A stretch of 64,000 nucleotides of DNA, taken from Dyadobacter sp. 3J3 (GTDB taxonomy: Bacteria > Bacteroidota > Bacteroidia > Cytophagales > Spirosomataceae). Both the position numbers and the translations under genes were made by a program. Location of the stretch: assembly GCF_009801115.1 (NCBI RefSeq), contig NZ_VTOL01000024.1, forward strand, positions 1-64,000, in the 5' to 3' direction. Within the stretch, counting starts at the first letter, position 1. Every line of letters starts with the position of its first letter. Shown piece after piece: positions 44,551-52,750 of the stretch. The notes beneath the pieces were generated by a model, which was not told the DNA's origin, made no database searches, and saw nothing but the letters and a program-made list of their open reading frames with translations.

Positions 44551-46260
44551 ATGGCGTTAATTGAAAATCTGAAACAGCAATTAAAGGACTTGCTGATTTT
44601 AAATCATGGAGATATTAAAATAACCGAATATCCCAATCTGGTGTCTGACGGGAGAGAGCTTGATCTTAACCTTGGACAATTAAATCAGCTGATACAACAG
44701 ATTTATTCAGATATAGATTGGAGACCTTATGAGATCATTAATACAAAACTTGAACTGGTTTTTCGCAAAGGAATTCTATCCACAGATCAATTTGAAGAAA
44801 TAATTTCGCTTGTAGGAAATAGTGTAAATCGAAATGTTGTTGAACATTACGTTGTTGCTGAATTAAGCAAAAGAGGATTCAAACCTCGTGAGATTAATCA
44901 CGCCGATCCCTTGTCAATCCAGAATAAATGGATGACCGATTTGGTTTGGGATGATTATAAGGAAAGTCTAATTGAAGTAGAATGGCTTGGTCAGAAAGCG
45001 AGCTCGCTCAGTAAACTAGGCACCATCTCATTTGACAATAGAGACGACGCAAAATACTTTTTAAGAAACGGAAATTACCTCCCCGGACTTGTAACTGCTT
45101 TGACAAAAAGTGCTTCCAAAGCAGATGAATTTGCCAGAATTATTGAGGAAGAATTTGATTCCGAAAAGCGTTATCTACGAACCCTCTATAAGTTAAATCC
45201 TAATTTGCCATTTCGTTTCGAGGACGAATTATTCACCGACGTTTCTGTATTATTACAAAAAGCCTGTGAGACTTCACAAGGATACCAGGCCCTTTTAGAA
45301 TCGTATAGAAAAGGAATACTTCAAATCTGGATTCAGGAAGCCGATCCAGTTGTAGCAGCAAATTTTTCCAACCAATACGACCTTAACAGTTTTCTTAGGT
45401 TCCTGTATAAAACGGATGCTACACTTCCTTTTTTTATTGAAAATCACCGTTTTTTGTCGCCTGACGGATTAGCAGAATATGCTAAAAAAGATTTTACAAT
45501 CTGGCCCGCCATCGCGGAATCCATGGCTGCTAAAAATATTCAGGAATGGTTTACAGGTATTAGGAAAGACGATTGGAATGATCAGATAAGCGATAGTTAC
45601 GCATTCCTTTCGCACGCCGGATACTACACCGAGCCGGAAATAAGGCTTGCCATGGTTCAGGCTTTATTTCATATTATAAATCTTCTCTCAGATAAACCAA
45701 GACTTAAACTTGATCAGGAAAAGGTGCAACTTTTGTCTGTAACTGGCGGCGTTGTTCTAAACCACAGCGTCAAAATAAGTTTAAAAAATGAGGGATATGT
45801 TAAGGTAAAAGTTTATTTCAAATTCATAAAAGAAGGCATTTTATTGAGTAAAGATATTTTGGAATTTAATAATCTGGAAGGCAAAATCACTGATAAAATT
45901 GACATCGTAATCGATACTTTTTTACTTCAAAAAGATCAGCTTTACAATCTGGAACTTGTCGTTTCCTCGGTCTATGAAGACATCATAATACCGGTTGAAA
46001 TAAATGTTGTTTTCCCGAAAAAAGCATATATCACTAAGCTTGTTTTGTATGGTTTTATGACGGCTTGTTACTTCGGGGCTTTCAGATTTTTGCTTGGCAT
46101 TTTTTTAAATTATAACGGTTGGCTGGTAGACAATTCAAAAATTGGAAGTCCTGATGACGTTATAGGAGAGTCGCCGCTATTATCTTTTTTAGTATTGGCT
46201 CTGTTTGTTTTAGGAGGTCTGTTATCTTACAAACTGGTTAAAAAATACGAGAAGATATGA
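44551..46260 (+). CDS. C-terminally anchored multidomain protein, operon gene 6
   Basis: A 569-residue protein. The N-terminal helical domain (about 1-130) is followed by a helical region with similar motifs (LQIWIQEADP near 280, IQEWFTGIRKDDW near 335). An Ig-like beta domain follows (about 390-490), then two C-terminal transmembrane helices (about 497-520 and 540-560). Most of it would face the cytosol. The ATG at 44551 is preferred; an in-frame ATG at 44503 lies inside the previous gene. I do not recognise the family. Confidence 0.65.
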   Translation: MALIENLKQQLKDLLILNHGDIKITEYPNLVSDGRELDLNLGQLNQLIQQIYSDIDWRPYEIINTKLELVFRKGILSTDQFEEIISLVGNSVNRNVVEHYVVAELSKRGFKPREINHADPLSIQNKWMTDLVWDDYKESLIEVEWLGQKASSLSKLGTISFDNRDDAKYFLRNGNYLPGLVTALTKSASKADEFARIIEEEFDSEKRYLRTLYKLNPNLPFRFEDELFTDVSVLLQKACETSQGYQALLESYRKGILQIWIQEADPVVAANFSNQYDLNSFLRFLYKTDATLPFFIENHRFLSPDGLAEYAKKDFTIWPAIAESMAAKNIQEWFTGIRKDDWNDQISDSYAFLSHAGYYTEPEIRLAMVQALFHIINLLSDKPRLKLDQEKVQLLSVTGGVVLNHSVKISLKNEGYVKVKVYFKFIKEGILLSKDILEFNNLEGKITDKIDIVIDTFLLQKDQLYNLELVVSSVYEDIIIPVEINVVFPKKAYITKLVLYGFMTACYFGAFRFLLGIFLNYNGWLVDNSKIGSPDDVIGESPLLSFLVLALFVLGGLLSYKLVKKYEKI

Positions 46261-46904
46261 AAGACGGGAAATCAGTATTCGTGGTATTAGCACTGACCGT
46301 TTTTATAGTCTACGTGATGCGCAATTTCCTGGGAAGTTTAAGTGCATTTTTCTTTGTTCCAATGGATAATTTATTATTCATTTCTCACAGCATTCCGCCA
46401 GTTGTGATGTGGATGATTTTTGGACTCTTAATCGGACTTATCTACGGTTCATTCGTGTCAATCAAAAAGTTTAAGCTTGATTACAAGCTACTTGTATATC
46501 CGGGATTGGCTTTACTTATTGGTGTAAGTTTGATTTTACTTGCTTCATTTGTAGCCGATAAGATGGGTGGAGAATCAAATTCTAATTCCAAAATGGAGGT
46601 TGCTGACGGTGGAAATCGTAAATATTTATCATCCGCAAACCGAGTCAAACTGGATAAAATATTAGAAAAGGGAATACTGGCTGTGGAGAATGAAAGATAT
46701 GAAAGCGCAGAAGAGCTTTTTATTAAAGCCGCATCACTTGGAAAAGGCGATGCACGATTGGATAGCCTGGCCAAAGTTTACACCAATATTGCCAAAGATA
46801 AATGCACGCTTTTTCAACGGGATTCTCAACTAAAATACATTCCCAATTACTATTATAAATACGCAGCCGCCCTCACAAACAAACCTCCCAAAGTATGCAA
46901 ATAA
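46257..46904 (+). CDS. Membrane protein with TPR-like tail, operon gene 7
   Basis: A 215-residue protein with three helices (about residues 5-30, 38-65 and 78-100) followed by a soluble TPR-like repeat (ILEKGILAVENERYESAEELFIKAASLGKGDARLD). It overlaps the previous stop by 4 bp (ATGA) and the next start by 10 bp, so translation of these genes is coupled. Confidence 0.7.
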   Translation: MKDGKSVFVVLALTVFIVYVMRNFLGSLSAFFFVPMDNLLFISHSIPPVVMWMIFGLLIGLIYGSFVSIKKFKLDYKLLVYPGLALLIGVSLILLASFVADKMGGESNSNSKMEVADGGNRKYLSSANRVKLDKILEKGILAVENERYESAEELFIKAASLGKGDARLDSLAKVYTNIAKDKCTLFQRDSQLKYIPNYYYKYAAALTNKPPKVCK

Positions 46905-48898
46905 AAATTTACCTCCTCGTTATTTTATCAATCGTTTTCCTCTCAACTACCACCAAAGCTCAGGAATTATTTCCCAAAAAAGAACTTTATCACATCTGGA
47001 TATTGGCCGAACAAAAGCTGGATGCCGGACAGTTTGATGACGCCTTGCGTCTGTACAACACGCACAAGGAAAATCTGAATTTTGCCATGAAAATTCGTCA
47101 GATATCACGTATAAAAGAAATCTCTTACGAAGCTGAAAAACTTCGAAAAAGAGGCAATTTCGCAGAAGCCGTCGACAAATATAAAGAATATCGAAAACTT
47201 AAAGATGTACCGACATTAGGCATTTTTGAGAAAAAAATAGAAGACTGTCTGACTCAGATCAACAAAGGAAAGCTTACGGAATTAACCGCACAGCAACGTG
47301 TTATCACAGGTTTTGAATGGGCGCATCGTGGCCGGGAAAAGCTGAGTTTGCTGGATACGTTAGGAGCGAAGCGCGATTTTAATAATGCCAGGATTTTGGG
47401 TGGAAACCGGAATAATATTCTTCGGGAACAATACATAGAAGGAAATCGTATAACAGAAGCGTTAGTAAATTGGGGACAAGCAAAAGTTAACTTTGATAAA
47501 ACCAATCATTCCAAAGCCGAAGAACTGGCTTTCCTGACCACGTATCGTGATATCAGAAATGTAGACGTGCCGGATATTGAAGTGAAAATGAAGGAATTGA
47601 AAGCGGAAATTGATGGGAATAATTCATTAACCAAAATAGCCAGGATCTGTGACACGGATTTGTTGATTAGTTATGTAAATAATCATATTGAAAATGTGTC
47701 TGCTTCGGCACCATTACTGGCACGACTCAATGAATTCAGAAGTACGCAGAAGAAAATTAATTTACTGAAAGCGAATAAGGATAATGCTGCAACCGTAAAA
47801 AGCGCCTACGAAAGTCTGCTCACCTGGACGGAGGATTTTCCCGAAGAAATACGTGGCGATATAAAAGCCTGTATTGATAACGAGTATACATCTTATAAAG
47901 CTACCATTCCTGAAACCGCTAGTCTTCCGGCTTCCAATTGTTCAGGATTAGATGATTATTTGCAAGGAATCGTATTGATCAGACGGGAGTTGTCCAATTG
48001 CAATACGGCAAAAGCGCAGGCACTGTGGAAAAAAAATGTGACTTATATTAAAGATTGCAAGGATTCAAGGGCCATTTTATTGTCAAGTAAAAGTCTGAAA
48101 GATTCTGTATTTATGATGGTCAGGAATGATAGCCTTTTGACTGTTTATCGTGGTAAAATTCAAAAGTCTGTACAAACCGGAAATTGCGCTGAAACTGCTG
48201 AAATTTATAAACAAATGAAATCCTTGCGTGTTTGTAATCAGGATATTCTTGATGAAGAGATTGAAGCTGGTTTGGCAGAAACTAAAAATTGTCAGACCAA
48301 ATCATGGTGGAGGCCAGAGCTTACCGGAAGTTTTGCAAGGAATATGCCTAAATATTCGGTTGGCGGGACAGCCAGGAAAATGGGAAATGGCTGGTCAGGT
48401 ACAGCGGGTGCTCAGCTTACTTTGATTGATCATAAAAATCCTATTGATTTTACGATTGGTGCAGAGTATTTTAATACCAGTTATTACACCGAGCAATCCG
48501 CCGGATCTGTCATGGAGAATTTCACTTTAAGCGGCGCGAATTTACTGGTAGCTATCAAAATTCATAAACCAAATACCAATCCTGATAAAATCAGACCCTA
48601 TCTGAAAATCGGTTCAGAAATGCTTATTCCGACTTCTTATGAATATGAAAGTTTTTCAGTATTTCAAAAAGTAAGTGGTACCGACCAGCTGAAGAAAACA
48701 ATGTTGTCTGTTACAGGAGCTTTCGGAATGGAAATCCAGAAAAAACATTTCGGAGTTTTTGCGGAAGCTTTTGGCAATTATGGTTTGGGAAACAGCATTT
48801 ATAATTCAACTTTATCCCATGTAGTTACAGCACAAAATCAAAAGATTGAAGCCCGGATTACCAAGTTTGGCATCAGGGTAGGTTTTCGATTGTGGTAA
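46895..48898 (+). CDS. Outer-membrane barrel protein with periplasmic helical repeats, operon gene 8
   Basis: A 667-residue exported protein: signal peptide (about 1-22, TTTKAQ), a long TPR-like helical region (about 30-470) and a C-terminal beta-barrel (about 480-667). The barrel begins WWRPELTGSFARNMP and ends with alternating strands and a terminal aromatic residue (GFRLW), the signature recognised by the BAM machinery. It would place the operon's outer end in the outer membrane. The helical region probably contacts the periplasmic part of the inner-membrane partners. Confidence 0.75.
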   Translation: MQIKIYLLVILSIVFLSTTTKAQELFPKKELYHIWILAEQKLDAGQFDDALRLYNTHKENLNFAMKIRQISRIKEISYEAEKLRKRGNFAEAVDKYKEYRKLKDVPTLGIFEKKIEDCLTQINKGKLTELTAQQRVITGFEWAHRGREKLSLLDTLGAKRDFNNARILGGNRNNILREQYIEGNRITEALVNWGQAKVNFDKTNHSKAEELAFLTTYRDIRNVDVPDIEVKMKELKAEIDGNNSLTKIARICDTDLLISYVNNHIENVSASAPLLARLNEFRSTQKKINLLKANKDNAATVKSAYESLLTWTEDFPEEIRGDIKACIDNEYTSYKATIPETASLPASNCSGLDDYLQGIVLIRRELSNCNTAKAQALWKKNVTYIKDCKDSRAILLSSKSLKDSVFMMVRNDSLLTVYRGKIQKSVQTGNCAETAEIYKQMKSLRVCNQDILDEEIEAGLAETKNCQTKSWWRPELTGSFARNMPKYSVGGTARKMGNGWSGTAGAQLTLIDHKNPIDFTIGAEYFNTSYYTEQSAGSVMENFTLSGANLLVAIKIHKPNTNPDKIRPYLKIGSEMLIPTSYEYESFSVFQKVSGTDQLKKTMLSVTGAFGMEIQKKHFGVFAEAFGNYGLGNSIYNSTLSHVVTAQNQKIEARITKFGIRVGFRLW

Positions 48899-49040
48899 AA
48901 TTCAGGTTACTTCTTTTTCTAAATTAGTTATTTATAACTATTTCATAATCAACAATAAAGCCATAAATTTATATTGAAAATCACCCCAGAGCTGACTTGG
49001 TAAGTTCTGGGGAATTACATCATTTATAAATTTTGGTGTT

Positions 49041-51035
49041 ATGAAATATCTTCTACTTTTCACATTTGCCTTTTCGGCCCTGACCGGATTTTCACAGAAA
49101 ATGATTTCCTGTGATTTTAGTACAGTTTATCAAAGGAATTTGCTTCATGATAAGAATTTTGAGTCTGATTTAATCAAAACGGAATCGAAGCTCAAGGAAT
49201 ATTTAACGTCAGGTAATTCTTCCAGAACTGCCGCTGTGGTGTATACACTCCCGGTCGTTTTTCATGTCATCACAAATGGTGGGTCAGTTGGAGCACCGGA
49301 TAATCCTACGGATGCGGCCATCATGGCAACGCTGAAATTACTCAACGATACGTGGAGTAAAATTGGAGCGTCTTACGGAGGTGCAGACATGCAGATAAAA
49401 TTTGCATTAGCCCAGCGTTCTTCAACGTGCAGCAGCACTTCCGGAATCAACCGGGTGAATGGAAGCGGAGTTTCAGATTACCCGGCCAATGGTATCACAA
49501 CATCGATAGGAGGGAATGAGGCAACTGTGAAAGGTTTAAGTCGTTGGTCATCTGCTGATTATATCAACATTTGGATTGTTACGAAAATTAATGGCAGTGA
49601 TACTGCCCCGGGCGGTTTCGCTTACTTTCCGGAACATGCGGACTCGCGTATCGACGGTATTACGATTCTAGCCGGAACTGTGGATGGTATCAATAAAACC
49701 ATTGCGCATGAAATGGGACATGTTTTTGGTCTTTATCATACTTTTCGTGTAACCGATCTGGATGAAACAAGTTGTCCGCCAAGCACGGATTGTGCAAATA
49801 CCGGCGATATGATCTGCGATACCGAACCCACTAAAAATGTTGCCTGCGGAACTGCGCCAAATGAGTGTTCCGGAGCTGCATACCTGATTGCAGATGCTGG
49901 ATTGAATTACACGGTTTTAAACAATTACATGGGTTACGGCACTTGCCAGTTCATGTTTACAGAGGGTCAAAAAACAAGAGCCCGCGGATTTTTGGAATTA
50001 TTCCGGCCAGGGCTTATTTATTCCAAAGCGCTATCTCCTTTGGCTGCTTCTCCATCTGTTAGTCCTCCGTTGACAGCAACAAATGGTCAGTCTGAATTTT
50101 ATGGTGTGGAGCGGGTTAAATTTGGCGGTATTGATCTTTACTCGGGCACTGCTTTGCAGGACAATGGAAATCTGATAAACCGTACCTGCAATCAAAGGGC
50201 TACCGTAACCAGCGGCTCTTCAACTTCACTTACGGTTACCAGTACTTATGCAAATCCTGAATATCTGCGGGTTTATATTGATTATAATAATGACGGTGAT
50301 TTTCTGGATGAGAATGAATTGGTGATGTCCGGTGACTGGGTTCCTTCTATGACCGGGAATATTACGATTCCATTATCCGCTCCAACCAATGTTCCGTTGC
50401 TAATGCGTGTTGTTGCTGATGATGTTTTCGGCTCCCCACCAACTGCAATTGCTTTGAATGGAGATGGACAGGCGGAAGATTTTACCGTTACTATTGGTGG
50501 GGCTCTTCCGGTAACTTTGCTTTATTTTAAAGGTGACTTGCTTGCTAATCAGCAGATAGGTTTGAATTGGGAAACTACTTCGGAGGGCAATAGCCGTGCC
50601 TTTATTCTGGAAAGAGGAAGTAATTTAATTGGTATGCAGCAAATAGCAAACATTGATGCAGCTGGAAATACTACCGAAAAAAGGGCTTATCAATTCATCG
50701 ATTCCAGCCCGTTAAAAGGAATAAATTATTACCGGTTGACAGAAATTGATTGGGATGGAAGTCGTTTTGTATTCCGGGCTATCTCAGTGGAAACAAAAAC
50801 AAATGCGCTGTTATTCCCAAATCCATCCGTTAATAATCAGTTCTTTTTACAAATTCCTGTTGATACAAATGTCAAAGTATATAACATAATCGGTCAGGAA
50901 ATTTTCTGTGATACGGCAATAGAAAATGCTGATTTGTTGAAAGTTACAGCCAGACAACAACTGGCTCCCGGAATTTATTTTGTCTCACTTAAAGGTTCGG
51001 ATTTTACGAAATCAATTCGTTTGGTAATTCCCTGA
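49041..51035 (+). CDS. M43-family zinc metalloprotease secreted by type IX system
   Basis: A 664-residue secreted protease: signal peptide, propeptide, then an M43 (cytophagalysin/pappalysin-like) domain with the zinc motif HEMGHVFGLYH near residues 222-232 and a Met-turn in NNYMGYG. A GEVED-type beta domain (YLRVYIDYNNDGDF, about residue 405) and a C-terminal type A sorting domain (LFPNPSVNN, KVYNIIGQEI, LAPGIYFVSL) follow. The sorting domain directs export and surface attachment by the gliding-associated type IX secretion system. Confidence 0.92.
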   Translation: MKYLLLFTFAFSALTGFSQKMISCDFSTVYQRNLLHDKNFESDLIKTESKLKEYLTSGNSSRTAAVVYTLPVVFHVITNGGSVGAPDNPTDAAIMATLKLLNDTWSKIGASYGGADMQIKFALAQRSSTCSSTSGINRVNGSGVSDYPANGITTSIGGNEATVKGLSRWSSADYINIWIVTKINGSDTAPGGFAYFPEHADSRIDGITILAGTVDGINKTIAHEMGHVFGLYHTFRVTDLDETSCPPSTDCANTGDMICDTEPTKNVACGTAPNECSGAAYLIADAGLNYTVLNNYMGYGTCQFMFTEGQKTRARGFLELFRPGLIYSKALSPLAASPSVSPPLTATNGQSEFYGVERVKFGGIDLYSGTALQDNGNLINRTCNQRATVTSGSSTSLTVTSTYANPEYLRVYIDYNNDGDFLDENELVMSGDWVPSMTGNITIPLSAPTNVPLLMRVVADDVFGSPPTAIALNGDGQAEDFTVTIGGALPVTLLYFKGDLLANQQIGLNWETTSEGNSRAFILERGSNLIGMQQIANIDAAGNTTEKRAYQFIDSSPLKGINYYRLTEIDWDGSRFVFRAISVETKTNALLFPNPSVNNQFFLQIPVDTNVKVYNIIGQEIFCDTAIENADLLKVTARQQLAPGIYFVSLKGSDFTKSIRLVIP

Positions 51036-51063
51036 GTGTAGTTTTATATGGGCATCTTGAAAA

Positions 51064-51909
51064 TTAGTTGGTCAGTGAAAATGAATCACCCGCAGTGAAA
51101 ATGCTGAACTGCAAATCTTTCATTTTGATTAATCCCCGATCGGTAATTTTTAAATCAACCGGTCGTTTTATAACAATAACTTGACTTTCACCAACCACTT
51201 TTACCTTATTGCCAGTCACGACAATGGCAGTCGATTCATCTATACCGATACAAGCGAGATCCGGATATTTGGCAATAGCAGAAAGCAGCCGGTTATAACG
51301 GCTTCTGACTACAAAATGTTGGTCAATAATGGCGTTTGTTAACAAGTCAAGTCCTGGTTTTATGTCCAGGTTTTTATCTTGCAGTTTTCTGAATGTGGAT
51401 TTCAAAGTAGTATCGCCAACCAGTTCATTTCCGGTTATCATCAATTTGCTCATTACCGCTGCTCCGGCACTGCTTCCGGAAATGGTAGCGCCTTTCTGGT
51501 AGGCTTTGTGAATGGCTGTGTAAACAGGTGTATTCAAAACGATCTTCATAAAACGTTCCTGATCTCCGCCGCTGATAAAGATCAATTTGGCATTTTCCAG
51601 GGAATCAAGCCACTTTTTATTATTTACATCCGATGCTTTAAAATTCAGATTTGCAACCACATTGCTGCAAACCGTTTTCATATCCTGGTTGAAATAATAA
51701 AAGGAAGTATCTGCGTTCAGTCCCGACATAGGCAATAACACAACATAATCCGTAGGTTTTAAACGGGAAGTGGCGACCATCTCCCGCATTAATGATGCAG
51801 GCCGGTCGCCACCTCCTATGATAAATAAATTGCCTTTCGCCACTTGCGCATAACCCGCGCCGGAAAAGAATGTCAATGCTGTAAATATCGCCGTCAAAAG
51901 TTGTTTCAT
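51064..51909 (-). CDS. Secreted cyanophycinase-like S51 peptidase
   Basis: A 281-residue exported protein with signal peptide (to YAQ). The peptidase S51 elements are GGGDRPASLM, VVLPMSGLNAD, IFISGGDQ and the nucleophile turn ISGSSAGAAVM near residue 142. Family members hydrolyse cyanophycin or Asp-containing peptides. It converges with the M43 gene. Confidence 0.88.
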   Translation of the reverse strand: MKQLLTAIFTALTFFSGAGYAQVAKGNLFIIGGGDRPASLMREMVATSRLKPTDYVVLLPMSGLNADTSFYYFNQDMKTVCSNVVANLNFKASDVNNKKWLDSLENAKLIFISGGDQERFMKIVLNTPVYTAIHKAYQKGATISGSSAGAAVMSKLMITGNELVGDTTLKSTFRKLQDKNLDIKPGLDLLTNAIIDQHFVVRSRYNRLLSAIAKYPDLACIGIDESTAIVVTGNKVKVVGESQVIVIKRPVDLKITDRGLIKMKDLQFSIFTAGDSFSLTN

Positions 51910-51977
51910 GCCACAATATAGCAGAAAACGAGGATTATCAATGGTGCTATTTTATCAATTTGACAAGAAATGAAAAC

Positions 51978-52694
51978 CTATTTCGTTGGTTTTTTAAATA
52001 TCGAATCGTCCACTTTTCCATTGACGATCACTTTGTTGGTAACAAAAGTCATCGTTCCCATTTGTGGGTTTGCGATATCCATAGCGTTTGGAAATTTAAC
52101 GCCGTCAACTTCCTTATAATCTGAAAAGTCGATTTCGCCTTCCTGACCATTCATCTTTGCTTTTACTTTTGTAAGAAGATAAGTCGTTGCATCCAGATAT
52201 TCATCCATAGCCTGACCGTCCTTTGTAGTCAGTTTAATATGATAAACGTCTTTTTTGTCAACTTTTTCTTTTCCAACCAATTCAACTGTGTTTCCTTTTT
52301 CTTTATAATTTACCAAACCGCCGAAAGGATCCAGCTGTCCAACTTGTTGTTTCACCTGATCTGCCGGCATATCTTCCGGTTCTCCGGTTCCACCCATCAT
52401 CGTCGGGCGAATCATCCAGCCCGTTGTTCCGTCAACAACCTGCACCATGGAATTTCCCATCACCGTCGATTCGCTGCGCATGGATTTGCCAACCACAATC
52501 GTCGTTTTACTCGGGATTTCCATTCCTTGTACAGAAAGTGAACGTTCGGTAACAACGTTGGTAACGGCTTTTATTTTATCCAGTCCACCAATTGCTGCAA
52601 CGTGTTTGTCAACAATTTCGTCTACAGTCTGGCCGAAGGAATTTGCTGATATTAAAGCGGCAACCACCGCAACTAAAATTCTGTTTGTTTTCAT
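51978..52694 (-). CDS. LolA-like outer-membrane lipoprotein-sorting protein
   Basis: A 238-residue periplasmic protein with signal peptide (to SFGQ) and the curved-sheet pattern of LolA/DUF-type carriers: TVDEIVDKHVAAIGGLDKIKAV, TIVVGKSMRSES and a late DYKEVDGVKFPNAMDI. It probably carries or senses lipid or lipoprotein. It lies 56 bp downstream of the TonB-type receptor on the same strand and may be cotranscribed. Confidence 0.75.
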   Translation of the reverse strand: MKTNRILVAVVAALISANSFGQTVDEIVDKHVAAIGGLDKIKAVTNVVTERSLSVQGMEIPSKTTIVVGKSMRSESTVMGNSMVQVVDGTTGWMIRPTMMGGTGEPEDMPADQVKQQVGQLDPFGGLVNYKEKGNTVELVGKEKVDKKDVYHIKLTTKDGQAMDEYLDATTYLLTKVKAKMNGQEGEIDFSDYKEVDGVKFPNAMDIANPQMGTMTFVTNKVIVNGKVDDSIFKKPTK

Positions 52695-52750
52695 TGTGAA
52701 GTTGATTTAAGTATAGATCAGTTTGTTAGTAAGGTTTCAAAGTTAGAAGA

